From: Halichoerus grypus | Taxonomy: Eukaryota > Chordata > Mammalia > Carnivora > Phocidae | Assembly (NCBI RefSeq): GCF_964656455.1 | Contig: NC_135718.1 | Coordinates: 53,349,008-53,413,007 of the forward strand | Reading direction: 5' to 3' | DNA length: 64,000 nt | Shown: in pieces, positions 12,158 to 30,759 of the stretch | How the letters are laid out: every line of letters starts with the position of its first letter | How positions within the stretch are numbered: the stretch's first letter is position 1 | Translations under genes and position numbers: made by a program | Notes under the pieces: model-generated | Database searches by the model: none | What the model was told of the DNA's origin: nothing | What the model saw: the letters and a program-made list of their open reading frames with translations, nothing else

Positions 12158-13600
12158 AAGACATTTGGAAAGGAACATACCCTCTGCTACTGCTGGTAAT
12201 AAATTGTATGTTGTTTCATTACTTGTCTTGAAGAGCTTATATTATAAAAATGAAATAAGCTGATTCTGGAAAATAAGTCCTTTATGGAAACTTGACAGAC
12301 TGGAGAAATTAAAGTATCTGGAGACATGGAGGCCAGCTCATGGTGGCACTACTACCGGGCCCATGTGCAGGACAGGAGCCCATGAGGAGGACAGGGAGGC
12401 ACCAGCCTCCTTTACCTTGGCTCCTCACAGGGATGGGATCATGTGAGACATGGCTGCTTTGGCATACAGTTTCCATTTCCCACAGCTTCCACCTGTCAGT
12501 GTAGCATTATAGAGAGCTGTGGGCTGAGATCTGGGCTCTGCCCACTACTTTATCTCAATAACCTTAGGCATTACTCCACTATGGCTATTGCCAAAAGCCA
12601 CTGTAGCTTCTACGTCAGGGCAAACATACAGCATATTCATGCATTCATTCATTCATTCAATACCTATAATGCAGCTACTACGTGCCAGGTAGTATTCTAG
12701 GTACTGAGTATAGCAGTGAATGAGCCAGACAGGATCTCAACATCCCAGCTGTAAACCAGGGGGATGAACTAGATGGTCTTCAAAGTCTCTTTCAGCTCCT
12801 AAAATTCCGAGACTCCCTCTCTGACCAGATGGAAACAAACAAGGCAGGCTGATGGCAAAGTATCATGCTCCAGCCTTCCTTCCCCCATGCTTCACCCATG
12901 GTGCCATCTCCATCCCAAAGTCAGCCGTGGGAAACAGGAAAAGATCTGGTATCGTTTGCACTCCGCCCGCAACCCAAGATTTGACTTTCCCAAGTATGTT
13001 ATTTAAGCCTTTTCTCTCTTTTGTGGAAAGGATTGTCATGGTTGGAACTTCTGGCAATTACAAGGAGACCTGGCAAGATATTTTAGGCAGAATTAGGTGC
13101 TTTGGCAAAAGGACAGGGAGAGGCAGGATGGCCTCCTTCAAGTGTGGTATCTCTTGGGTTTGCCTGAAAGGGTGCCACATCCGTGGCGGGTTCCTCCTCT
13201 TTCTTCTGGATGATAGACCTTTCCTGCTCCTATCTCTTTTCTTCTAGTTCTGACTTGGCCTTAAGGTCCAAAGTTTCTAACCCCTTAGTACCTGGTGTTG
13301 TGACTGGAAGCAAGGGATTGAAGGACTCCCAACCATGTGGGGAAAAGGAAGCCAGAGTCTGCAAACAAATGGACAGAGCAAAGAGAAGTCCTTCGGTGAG
13401 GAACTTGATTAATCGAGTTCCACACCACGGTTGTTAGTATTAGGTATGGGATGGCACTAATAACACATTTAAGCAGATCAGTGAAAAGTCAGGACTTTCA
13501 TGCTGATCCTGGGTAATGTGAAGTTAAAAAGTAAAATTTTTGTTCAACGACGTTAAGAGTTAAGTTTATTTGAGTTTACGATTTATAGCTCATAACCATG
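12158..13600. other. Intergenic sequence with ancient repeat scraps
   Basis: A MIR-like piece at 12500-12580, an L2 3'-end piece beginning with four ATTC units at about 12640-12740 (minus) and a MIR3-like piece at 12755-12815. The rest is unclassified; no gene supported. Confidence 0.5.
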
Positions 13601-13739
13601 AGATAAGACACTTATATGGAATTATGTTATCAGACTGACTTGAATCACTTTATTAACAGCAATTCTGTCTTCAGATTTGCTAGTATCCGATGAACTAGAA
13701 GCCACAGAGACAAAGATTTAAAAGGCTAGCTCCCTTGCT

Positions 13740-13890
13740 TATTAACTATAATCTCAGTTAAGAATCACGGTACCTCACCTTCTCGGTGCCTCTTTCCTCA
13801 ACTGTAAAATAATACTCGCCTCATTTATCTCACAGGGTTGATGTGAGAATCAACACACAACATGTGAAAATGCTTTGGGAACAGCAAAAC
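13740..13890 (+). repeat. MIR fragment
   Basis: 'CTCAACTGTAAAATAATA', 'CATTTATCTCACAGGGTTGA' and 'AACATGTGAAAATGCTTTGG' follow the MIR 3' half. Confidence 0.65.
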
Positions 13891-14299
13891 GTTTTATTGA
13901 GGAGACACCCTTACCGTCAGCTTTCTTAGGATGGCTGTGTGTCGTCCTGGTCATTAGCTGCCATCTGCCCTTGGCCTTCCTCCTTGCTCATGGGGGTGTC
14001 TCTCAAGCATCTAACTACCTTTGCACCATACTGAAGCTTAAAAAGTTATGTAGACATGAACATATAGCTAATTCTCTCAGCTCCTAAAGGAAGAGGCTGT
14101 TTCTTTATTTTGCTTGAGACCCCTTATCACCAAGCACTGGGAGGAAGAAGGGACAGTAGTGACAAAGCTTATTTCCTCCTGGTAGTTAATTCATTTTATC
14201 ATTAAAAGAAAGGTCTTAGGATTTTTCTTTGTTCAAGGCACCGGGTCAGGCTCAGTGGGATGCAGTACGGTGCATCTAAAATAATCTCAGCTTTGGAAG

Positions 14300-14480
14300 C
14301 TGACAGACTTTGAATTCAAATCCAGGCTTGGCCATTTACTTAGCTATGCAGACTTGGCAAGTTAACGCTCACTCTGAGCTTTAAGTTCCTCTTCTGTATT
14401 GGGGGCCTTACATATCTTGCAGTGATATTGAAAAGATTATAATGAATGCCTGTGAGTGACTGGCACATAGTGAGTGCAGA
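14300..14480 (+). repeat. MIR
   Basis: 'GAATTCAAATCCAGGCTTGG', 'CATTTACTTAGCTATG' and 'TGACTGGCACATAGTGAGTG' follow MIR order through its end. Confidence 0.7.
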
Positions 14481-15656
14481 GATGACAGATACGCAGCAAG
14501 GACCGTCTTCAAGCTCAAAGCATGGTAATAGGAGTTGTGGATATTGAGACAGGACGGCCAACAGAAAGGTGCAGGGGAGGGGGGGCATCTTCAAAAGATA
14601 GTGAGGGTCGTGTTTTGGCCACACTCAAGCAGCCGCTGAAGGATCATTGTGAAAGGGGCTTCAGAAAGCATTTCTCTTCAACCCTAGGATCTCTTCAGTT
14701 TCTAAAGTCATAAAAAAGAAATGGCCAACTTAAAGAGAAAAATATTCTCTAAGTCCCAATACCCAAGGCTAAGATGAGGTAATGAAGTGTCTGTGCTGTA
14801 CAGTTATGCAAATGAAACAAATGAGCACAAGTGAGCAATCGCTTCTCAACTGTCACTGGAAATATCACCTACAGGCTTACTGCGGTCTAGGTATGTTTTA
14901 TTTTTCCTTTGGTAATTATCAAGATGGTGGGTGCTAAAAAGTACATTAGGAAACTCAATGGCTTCCAAATACGGAACCTGCTTGGGTTGAGACGTATTAT
15001 TATGGAAATAGCTGAGTTTGCAGGCTGGTCATTTTGTGCTCTGAATTGCTTTAGAGATGAGAGCAGTGGGCTGAATTATCAATCAACTGAAATCTCCAAG
15101 ATCCAAGATTTCCTTCTGCCTGGGCCATGTGACCATGAGTAGGTCTTCAACATCCCTGTGCTCAGATTCTGTGAGTCAGATTACTGACTCAATGGTCACC
15201 ACCTCCTTATCAGGTAGTATGTGTTAAACATTTTGAGCTACTGAGATTAGGGCCAATTGCTACTGGGATTGTATTTATTCATAACTAAGCAACTCTAAGC
15301 AGGTCAGGTGCAAGTGATCAAGGAGGAGAAAGGCAAATGTTATCAAGGCAAAATTAGCATACAATCTAAAATAAATCATTTTCCTAAGTGTACAGTGTGG
15401 ACCCTGGGGGTTGTGTGAGGGAGAACAAAGGCCATCCCTTAGCTTTCCAGGTTTTTCTGTATCATGGTGTGAAAACCTACTAAATTCATAGAGTTCTGTA
15501 AAGACAAATATCCCTGAGATAAAGGCAATCTATCATTTGCTCAGGAGAAATGTTTTTAGATTCCCTTTTTATAAAAAGTAATTTGACCTCTTCCCCATCC
15601 CAAATCCCTGAGACTTTGAAAGGATAAAAAAACCAATCTGGAACTCTTCCAAAGGA

Positions 15657-15662
15657 TTTATT
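15657..15662 (-). terminator. Candidate polyadenylation signal for ANAPC16
   Basis: This is the first AATAAA on the minus strand downstream of the ANAPC16 stop (about 0.7 kb away), followed by a T-rich, partly GT-rich stretch. Alternatives on the same strand are AATAAA at 15274-15279, 14897-14902 and 13893-13898. The last is followed by a clear GT-rich element about 40 bases downstream, but lies at the end of a MIR repeat. Which one is used cannot be told from sequence alone. Confidence 0.35.
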
Positions 15663-16354
15663 TGCTACAGAATTGCTTGAGCCCACCAACAAGATGAACT
15701 CAGGATTTCTGTGTTTAAAAGGATTTTGCTCACCGATTTATGTTTACAAGTGCTTCAACATTCAAAAAGTAATTCTTTTTGCCAGCATTTGGCATGTCTA
15801 GAAGAGGTTAGAAAAAGTTAGAATCTATAGAATTAGATGTCCAAAAATAGAAAAAAACCCAAACATTTTAAAATTCCTCATTTGGACAGGTCCTGAGTTG
15901 AAATCACATTCATCTGCAAGAAGAACTGTTTTAGGTCAGAAACACTGTGTTTTGTTAACTCCCGATCCTGATCTTGGATTTGACTGGTGAGGACTCCAGG
16001 CACTGCATGAATGAACAGGAGAGACGTCATTCAGTGGGCCAATTCTGGTATGTGTCCTACCTGGCTTGTAAAAGTTTATAAATATCTCTTAAACCCAAAC
16101 CTCTGGTTCTCTGATGCCGATTGTCTTAATCTGATTCTCAATACTTTTTTAAACAAATAAACAAAAATTTTCCCTGCAAGATCACACATTTAAGTATTTG
16201 TTGCTTGTGGATAGGTACAGAGAAACCAAGTATGGATATGAATTAACAATTCAGCAATGGAGCTGTGAATCTCTGGATGGCTGCGTATGCTGGAAGAAAA
16301 GTCCCTCGGTGGCCCTGCACTTGCTGTGCACCAGAGCTGACCATCCCGGCAAGG

Positions 16355-24056
<7,702 letters not shown>

Positions 24057-24079
24057 CTACAGAGAAAAAAAAACAGCAA

Positions 24080-24880
24080 TTGGCAAGTTTATGGAAGTGA
24101 GATTGACAACATTTCATTCTAGCTGCCATAAAAGCCAGCACACAGTTTAGTAAAGAATTAGCTCCCCCTTTTTCTACCCTCTCTGTTCCCACAATCTTTT
24201 ACTGGTGCCTCAGACAAAAATGTTTCCCAGGATTTTAAGTGAAAATATGTTTATTCTGTTTTTCTACTTAAAACACTACTTCCTATCATTAGCAAACTGT
24301 TTATATCGCTTGGGATCGGCTGTGGGTGATTTATGGGTTATGAAGGGGTGATATGGCAGTGCCAAGGCAGCAATTTGACTGAGGAAATAAATTATATGAG
24401 GATAAAACAACATGCCTCATAGGGCAGTTTGTCTTGGCTATATCCTGACAAAGCCACACCAAAAAATTCACTTATAAAATTTTCCAAATAAAATTCCAGA
24501 ATAACACTGTGTTCTGTTCCCAAGGAAAGGGAATTGGTTAGGAAATACATATTTGTCCTTTCATTAAAAATGTTTTAAAAACTTTTTCATCCAAATGTAA
24601 TACCCAAATTGATCACTTGGTGGCATCTCCAAACCAGAAGAAAATGGCTCATGAAATGATCTTCGAATTCATGGTTTATTACGAATATAGCAGCTGTGTT
24701 TAACCCTATGTCATATCAAAAAATCAAAAAGCCCAAATGCAAATGAGAAGATCTGTACTGAATACACGATTCCTTACAGAAGTTCAAAACAAAAATACTA
24801 CCTTTGCCACTGAAGCTTATATTACACACTTACATAATATTCTAAGATGTTTATGTTTTCTAAAAAGAATGGCCTAGCAC
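24080..24880. other. ANAPC16 intron 1, unclassified
   Basis: AT-rich sequence between exon 2 and the hAT element; no exon or repeat recognised. Confidence 0.4.
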
Positions 24881-24884
24881 TGTG

Positions 24885-25195
24885 CTAACAGAACTTTCTG
24901 CCATGATGGGAATGTTCTAACATTCTATTTCTGTGCTGTCCAATATGGTAGCCATTAACCTCATGTGGTTATTAGTGTGACTGAAGAACTGTGTTTTAAT
25001 TAAAAAGAATTTTTTTTAAAGTAATCTCTACATCTATGGGGGCTTGAACTCACAACCCCGAGATCAGGAGTCGCATGCTCCACCAACTGAACCAGCCAGG
25101 TGCCCTTGAAGAACTGTATTTTAAATTTTATTTAATATTAACTGAAACTGAAATAGCCACATATGACTAGTGGTTACTGTACTGGATAGTACAAC
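24885..25195. mobile_element. hAT-like nonautonomous element with nested SINE
   Basis: 'CTGTGCTGTCCAATATGGTA', 'GCCATTAACCTCATGTGGTT' and 'AATAGCCACATATGACTAGT' belong to a common hAT-type mammalian element. A SINE (25010-25106) sits inside, flanked by TGAAGAACTGTGTTTTAA-like duplications. Confidence 0.6.
25010..25106 (-). mobile_element. CAN-SINE, short older type
   Basis: 'TAAAGTAATCTCTACATC' to 'GAACCAGCCAGGTGCCC'. Confidence 0.88.
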
Positions 25196-25302
25196 TCTAA
25201 TATTTAGACTAAAAAATGACTTTATACTGAATTGTATGCTTTAAGATGGCTAATAGTTAATTTTATGTTATGTGAATTTTAGCTCAATTAAAAAAAAAAA
25301 AA

Positions 25303-25485
25303 GAGGGACACCTGGGTGGCTCAGTCGGTTAAGCGGCTGCCTTTGGCCCAGTTCATGATCCCAGGGTCCTGGGATCGAGTCCCACATTGGGCTCCTTGCT
25401 CAGCAGGGAGCCTGCTTCTCCCTCTCTCTCCCTCTGCTTGTGCTCTCTCTGTCAAATAAATAAAATCTTTAAAAAAAAAAAAAGA
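25303..25485 (+). mobile_element. CAN-SINE
   Basis: 'GGGACACCTGGGTGGCTCAG' to 'CAAATAAATAAAATC' and poly(A). Confidence 0.96.
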
Positions 25486-25998
25486 AAAGAAATGACTTTA
25501 AAAGGATTTAAAAAATGAATTTCCCTCTTTAATGGCCACCGAGAATTTTAGCTGATTTTTTTTCTTCTTTTGCTAGTTGCAAAATAAAGACATGTTACAA
25601 AAGTTGGAACTTATTTTTGAAAAAATAGAAAAAATGAGGGAATGCTATGCAGATCCAAATCCTATATATACATAATCCAGTTTCCTAGCAAGAAAAATGA
25701 TATACTGTGCATTTCTGAAATGCCGGCTGTTCTGTTTCCTTAATTTTGTGATGATGATTTAAGCCTGTCGGGGAAGCAGAGTTTAGTTTCCGATTTCATT
25801 ATATGTCCATAAGTAATATGATTAAAACTGAAGTGGGATATGGGAACAATAAGGCAACTGCTATAATTAGAATTTCAGCCTATTTAAAAATAGAAATTGA
25901 TTAAGGACACTGTCAATCTTGCTATTAGATCACCTTTTCTTTTTTCTCTGAGCTCTGTAACTTCCAAATTGTATTCATATTCATAGAAACAACTTTTC

Positions 25999-26208
25999 TT
26001 TTCTTTTCTTTTTTTTTTTTTAAAGATTTTATTTATTTATTTGAGAGAGAGAGAATGAGAGACAGAGAGCATGAGAGGGAGGAGGGTCAGAGGGAGAAGC
26101 AGACTCCCTGCCGAACAGGGAGCCCGATGCGGGACTCGATCCCGGGACTCCAGGATCATGACCTGAGCCGAAGGCAGTCGCTTAACCAACTGAGCCACCC
26201 ATGCGCCC
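25999..26208 (-). mobile_element. CAN-SINE
   Basis: Antisense copy with perfect target duplication CATAGAAACAACTTTTC at 25982-25998 and 26209-26225. Confidence 0.97.
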
Positions 26209-26225
26209 CATAGAAACAACTTTTC

Positions 26226-28259
26226 AAGGCAGGTTTATAGCCAATCCTCTGGGCAACACTAGCTTAAAATATACCTTGACAGGTTCCTAAATGCTCTTTT
26301 AAACAGAACTTAACCAGTAATGGACCTGGTCTAAATTTCTAAGTGGACTCTTGTTGGGATTCAAACAAAGTATACAGATGATTTAGCCATCTTTTGGACA
26401 GGTACTCAGTCTTATTTCCCATCAGTTCAGAGCAGAACATACTGTGAACTGTTTATATATCTCACCTAAGACTTAAAACCCTAATCTTTTTCCTACACCT
26501 TGATAAATGCTCTATTCAGTTGCAAATGCAAGGCATACTTTATATTTTGAAATGAGTTGCTCAGCAGAGCTCCCTCGGGACTGCCAGAGTGAGGACAGCT
26601 TCAAAGGCTAGACACAGTGTGACTTCTAAACTGGGTATAATCAAAGGAATTCCCTTTCATCCCATTTTCTTTCAAACTCAGAACTACTATCATTCAATAC
26701 ACAAAACAGCCAGGGTTGGAAACTGGAGTGCATAATTAGCACAAAGCTACTTTTACATAAATAAGCAGTTTACTGCTGAGGTAGAATAATACACTTCAGT
26801 AATTTCTAGCTTTAAAGATTTAGGTTGAATTTTGCATGCTATCAGCAGATGGTAACAGGAGGTAAAGTGAAACTAACAATAAACCCTGCTTTGTAACTGC
26901 TTTATGAAGGCAGGCATTCTGATCATGAGAACCAAACATAATGCTTGGCCTATACTAAATAGCTGTTGATTTAAATAAATGTTTGCTAAATGAATTAAAC
27001 ATTTCACAGGAACCACAAAATTCCTTAAAGGACATCTAATCCAATCTCTCATGTTATAGATGACCAAACAAAACTGAGCTATAGAAACGTTAGCATACAT
27101 GCTGTCACATTCTTCAAGCAATGGTTTTGTGGGCATATCATGTGCCATGTGAGAGGTAAAACAGCATAGTGGTTAGAGTTCAGATTCTGAAGTTTCTTGG
27201 TCTGGGTTCATGTCCTGGTCTTGCTATTTAGCTTGCTGTATGACTCTGGACAAATCACTTAACCTCTCTGTTCCTCTGTTGCCTCATCTCTAAAATGGGG
27301 ATAATAACAGTATCTCCCTCATAAAGGTATCACAAAGGTTAATATAACTAAAGCATTTAGAATAGTTACAGGCATAGTAAACAATAATATCAGCTATCCA
27401 AAATTAGTAATGGATATTTACTCCTCAATCTTTTTTTTCCCCTACGCAGATCCCAGTTTTTCATCCACAGTATGTCCCAACACACTCAGGGGAAAAGTTT
27501 TAATTCTCTCCATTTGACAGAACCAGCAAGCTCCTAGAGGGAAAAGGATCTGCTCAGGAAGAGGGAAGATGCCCTCCATTAATGCACTTGTCACTTTCAT
27601 TTTCAGGTTCACGAGTTTAGGAAGAATTCTTTGATCTAGGAAAGGGGGAACAAGTTGTCTTTCTACCCTTGAGGCCTAGCACAGAACCTGGATTAGAACG
27701 TTTTCTGAATGAATGCAGAACAAATGATAGAACACAGGGCTAGTGGCTCAGCAAAGGTTATATGCGTGGGACAGAGAAGCGGGGTGTCATGAGGATTGGT
27801 CCATTATTGTTTTTTTTTTCCTTCCTCATTCTGCAGATTTACAGTATTAACACAACTCTCTCACACACTAGGCTGCCGGGCTCAGTTAAATTCTGCTTAA
27901 TGAATACATATTCATGGTGAAGTAGTCTGGGGTTTGGGCCTCTAAGGGAAGCCGAGTCTATTGGCAGTTGAGATCCCCATAGGAAAGCAATGCTACTTTG
28001 GGGGACACAGCATGGCTGTCTCCACAGTGACAGGATGAACAAACATTTCCTTCATGTACGACATGGATGACCTTGTATGCATAAACACTACTTCTTATCG
28101 GATATATTCCTGTTTTCTTAAAAAGAATCGTTCCTTTAGAAGTCTCCTTATGAAAAAGACGCTGAAGGAAGTACCCTGGTGTAATGGCAATTACAAGCAA
28201 TCATTTAATTCCATCATCAACAAATCGTTGCAGTTAAACAGGTGGACTACCACCCAAAC
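26226..28259. other. ANAPC16 intron 1, ancient repeats only
   Basis: L2 3'-end pieces near 26920-26996 and 27660-27725 (plus) and a MIR at 27155-27400. The remainder, including the 0.5 kb next to the CpG island, is unclassified. Confidence 0.5.
27155..27400 (+). repeat. MIR, nearly full length
   Basis: 'ACAGCATAGTGGTTAGAGTT', 'GGGTTCATGTCCTGGTCTTG', 'CACTTAACCTCTCTGTTCC' and 'TAAAATGGGGATAATAACAG' follow the MIR consensus almost end to end. Confidence 0.9.
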
Positions 28260-28409
28260 GGAAGCGGCAGCTAAAACCAGGTGGGGTGGCTAGAAAGGGG
28301 TTGGAAAGGGAAGGGGCAGAACGCCAGAGGTTTCCAACTAACTCCAAGGCACGCTTCCTCCCCTTTTCCCGCTTGGACCCAAGGGGGCGACGCTTGGCGC
28401 CACCGTACT

Positions 28410-28442
28410 GCGCAGGCGCCAGCCCTCGGCCCGCATGCGCAC
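28410..28442. promoter_or_regulatory. Two NRF1-type sites
   Basis: TGCGCAGGCGC at 28410-28420 and GCATGCGCAC at 28433-28442, two close matches to the NRF1 palindrome about 20 bases apart. Confidence 0.6.
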
Positions 28443-28539
28443 CCAGTTCTGCGCGGCCTGAGGAAATTTCCTCTTACACTCCCTCCGCAGCAGGCTCCAG
28501 TTTCTCCTCCTATCTTCTCCATTTTACTAGTCCCTGCAG
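28440..28539 (+). other. ASCC1: Possible ASCC1 noncoding first exon
   Basis: A near-consensus plus-strand donor, CTGCAG|GTAGGT, lies at 28539/28540 in the CpG island. The exon start is not defined and 28440 is only a guess. Another usable donor is GGCAG|GTGAAG at 29047/29048. ASCC1 needs an upstream noncoding exon because an acceptor precedes the ATG exon at 30618. Confidence 0.4.
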
Positions 28540-28607
28540 GTAGGTTTCCAGGGATCAACTCCCTTCCACTAAGCTCCCGGGGGTCCCTGAGCCCTCGGCC
28601 ACTTACC

Positions 28608-28800
28608 TCAGCGGATTTGGCACGTTCCCCCACGGCCCCGCCCCCAGGGCCAGCCAGAACGGCCGCGTTTACAACGACGAGGACGGCGGCGTGCGCATGC
28701 CCGCGCGGAGGGAACCTGCGCCGGCGGCGGCGTGCGGGCGCCCGCGCGCTGGTGGGCGTGGCCAGGGCGGAGAGGTGCAGAGGACGCGCTCTGAGAGAGG
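28608..28800 (-). other. ANAPC16: Probable ANAPC16 noncoding first exon (5' limit not defined)
   Basis: A strong minus-strand donor, GCTGAG|GTAAGTGG, sits at 28607/28606 inside the CpG island and points toward exon 2 at 24.06 kb. The exon would lie just above it. Its transcription start is not visible and the 28800 limit is a guess. It is noncoding, because the ATG is in exon 2. Confidence 0.5.
28692..28700. promoter_or_regulatory. Third NRF1-type site
   Basis: TGCGCATGC followed by CCGCGC, on the ANAPC16 side of the island. Confidence 0.5.
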
Positions 28801-28848
28801 ACTTCCGGGTCCTGCGCTCACCTGGCCTTACCGCGGCTTGACTTCCGC
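28800..28848 (-). promoter_or_regulatory. Two ETS/GABPA-type sites
   Basis: ACTTCCGG at 28801-28808 and ACTTCCGC at 28841-28848 read as CCGGAAGT and GCGGAAGT on the minus strand, spaced 40 bases. Paired ETS sites are common near start sites of housekeeping genes; here they sit on the upstream side of ANAPC16. Confidence 0.55.
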
Positions 28849-28870
28849 CCCAGAGTTCCTCTCTCTTAAC

Positions 28871-29480
28871 TCGACTTGGTGTGCTCGCTTTTTTGCTTGC
28901 TTTTATGATTCAGGGCTTCACCTTCCCCACGGCATTGCAGGCTTTCTGCTCTCCTCTCCCCAGACTACCACGAAGCGGGTTTAAATTGGTTATTCCCCCT
29001 TCTTTCAGACAGCCTCATAGCCCGGTGTCGTATGGGAAATTCGGCAGGTGAAGTTCGCTGTCTCTGAGGGTCCGACCTAAACATTAAAGTCTTTTGTGAA
29101 GGGCCTTTTTTCTTTTGTGAGGTCCTGGGGGAATAGGCCACTAGAGTGTAATGTCATTAAATTGTTGCTAATTATGCCCGGCATCATTCAAGTCTGTTAC
29201 TTTTTATGTTGTTATTTCTCACAATGCAAAATCTCCTCTTGGTTCTGTAAGCAAATTGCAAATTAAAGTGACTTACTTGCTGAGGATTGGATTGGGCCTT
29301 AGTGTATTTAATAAGGATTGGTCAGGTTTTTGGGAGGAACTCTTAATTTTGGGCTTCCAAGACTATGTAACCTATGTAGTAGGAAGATTGGTTGAACTTA
29401 ACCACAGCTAACCCATAAGGAATCTTTGTTTCCTTAACTCTATTCATTAAGTTGTGACTAGAAGCTTGGCTTCTCAAAGA
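28871..29480. other. Shore of the promoter, ASCC1 intron 1
   Basis: CpG density falls. No repeat is recognised. A possible splice donor GGCAG|GTGAAG at 29047/29048 and a CCAAT box read on the minus strand near 29316 are the only signals. Confidence 0.4.
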
Positions 29481-29495
29481 ACGATGTACATTTTT

Positions 29496-29657
29496 TTTTT
29501 TTTTTTAGATTTTATTTATTTATTTGAGAGAGGAGAGAGAGCACAAGCAGGGGGAGCAGCAGCAGAGGGAGAAGCAGGCTCCCCGCTGAGCAAGGAGCCG
29601 GATGCCAGACTCCATCCCAGGACTCCGGGATCATGACTTGAGCCACCCAGGCATCCC
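29496..29657 (-). mobile_element. CAN-SINE with internal deletion
   Basis: Antisense copy lacking about 20 bases between 'ATCATGACTTGAG' and 'CCACCCAGGCATCCC'. Target duplication GATGTACATTTTT at 29483-29495 and 29660-29672. Confidence 0.95.
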
Positions 29658-30070
29658 ATGATGTACATTTTTGAGTAGTGGCCTATAGAAATGGATTCCT
29701 CCTCTCAGCAGTGTGTTGGTTTGAAGAACCATTTGGTTACGTCATATTTTAACTGTTTTGATGGGCAACTAGATCTAATTTTGAGGTATATATTTCTAGC
29801 ACCTCTAAAAGTACTTAGGGGTTATTCCCCGCCCCCCCACCCCCAAGGATAAGTGTGCTAAACATTCCTAATCTTCTGAATTATCATGCTGGATAAAAAG
29901 GGTGAGACCCTTAGCAAATGGTTAGATAAACAGAGAAGGTTTAACCTTGAGGTTAAAATAATAAAGAGACATCTATGCTTTCAAGTCATGGACAGGCTGT
30001 ATAGAGAGGGCTGAGTATCTTTTAATCACCTTTTCTTAGAGTGCTGAAATAGTTACAAATTACTGTCTAG

Positions 30071-30176
30071 GGGCACCTGGCTGGCTCAGTCAGTGGAGCA
30101 GGCAACTCTTCATCTCGGGGTTGTGAGTTCGAACCTGATGTTGGTTGTAGAGATTACTTAAAAACAAAACCTTTGT
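30071..30176 (+). mobile_element. CAN-SINE, short older type (outer)
   Basis: 'GGGCACCTGGCTGGCTCAGT' to 'TAGAGATTACTTAAAAAC'. Its target duplication ACAAATTACTGTCTAG is at 30055-30070 and 30398-30413, enclosing the next SINE. Confidence 0.93.
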
Positions 30177-30387
30177 GGGGCACCTGGGCGGGTCAGTCGT
30201 TGGGCGTCTGCCTTCGGCTCAGGTCCTGATCCCAGGGTCCTGGGATTGAACCCCACATTGGGCTCTCTGCTCCGCAGGAAGCCTGCTTCTCCCTCTCCCA
30301 CTCCCCCTGCTTGTGTTCCCTCTCTCGCTGTGTCTCTCTCTATCAAATAAATAAATAAAATCTTAAAAAAAATAAAATAAAACCTTT
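30177..30387 (+). mobile_element. CAN-SINE, long type, nested in the tail of the previous one
   Basis: 'GGGGCACCTGGGCGGGTCAG' to 'CAAATAAATAAATAAAATC' and poly(A), flanked by AAAACCTTTG repeats from the older SINE tail. Confidence 0.95.
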
Positions 30388-30617
30388 GAAAACAAAAACA
30401 AATTACTGTCTAGAGTGAGCCAGGAGTGGAGTGCTGTTGTGGAAAATACAGCAATTGACTTAAAACACCTTGCAGATAGGGAAATCCAATGGAAACAGTG
30501 CTGCTTTTGTTTAGGAGGTGCTGTGACCTGATGTCCCAATTACATAATGATCCATAAACTAGAGATACGGTTTTCATTTCTGATTAAAACAAGGTAAGGT
30601 GATCATTTATTTTTCAG

Positions 30618-30759
30618 GATTTCACTAGAATATTGTTTGGAGAAAATATGGAAGTTCTGCGCCCACAGCTTGTAAGAATTGGTGGACGAATTTACAGAAA
30701 AAATCCCGTCCAAGAACAGACTTACCAACATGAAGAAGATGATGAAGACTTCTATCAAG
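30618..30759 (+). CDS. ASCC1: ASCC1 exon 2 (start codon exon)
   Basis: The acceptor is TTTTCAG before 30618, followed by 30 bases of 5'UTR and ATG at 30648-30650. There are 37 codons plus one base; the donor is CAAG|GTAATC at 30759/30760. It encodes the basic start and the acidic EEDDEDFYQ stretch. Confidence 0.96.

Larger units (their letters stand above)
13600..16354 (-). other. ANAPC16 3'UTR and downstream flank (extent unknown)
   Basis: Mostly unique AT-rich sequence without open frames of note. Two MIR fragments lie in it (about 13740-13890 and 14300-14480). The part next to the stop codon must be 3'UTR of ANAPC16; where it ends depends on which AATAAA is used. Confidence 0.5.
28260..28870. 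promoter_or_regulatory. CpG island, shared bidirectional ANAPC16/ASCC1 promoter
   Basis: A compact GC- and CpG-dense block, unlike the AT-rich flanks and free of SINEs, lies between the divergent 5' ends of the two genes. It holds three NRF1-type palindromes, two ETS/GABPA-type CCGGAAGT or GCGGAAGT sites and GC boxes, and has no clear TATA box. This is the usual make-up of a housekeeping bidirectional promoter. In human the same two genes also start head to head, with transcripts overlapping slightly. Confidence 0.85.

Noticed and set aside
28281..28841. 186-codon open frame across the CpG island
   Set aside because: GC-rich DNA has few stop codons; the product is Arg/Ala/Pro-rich, matches no known family, and spans both predicted first exons and the promoter motifs.
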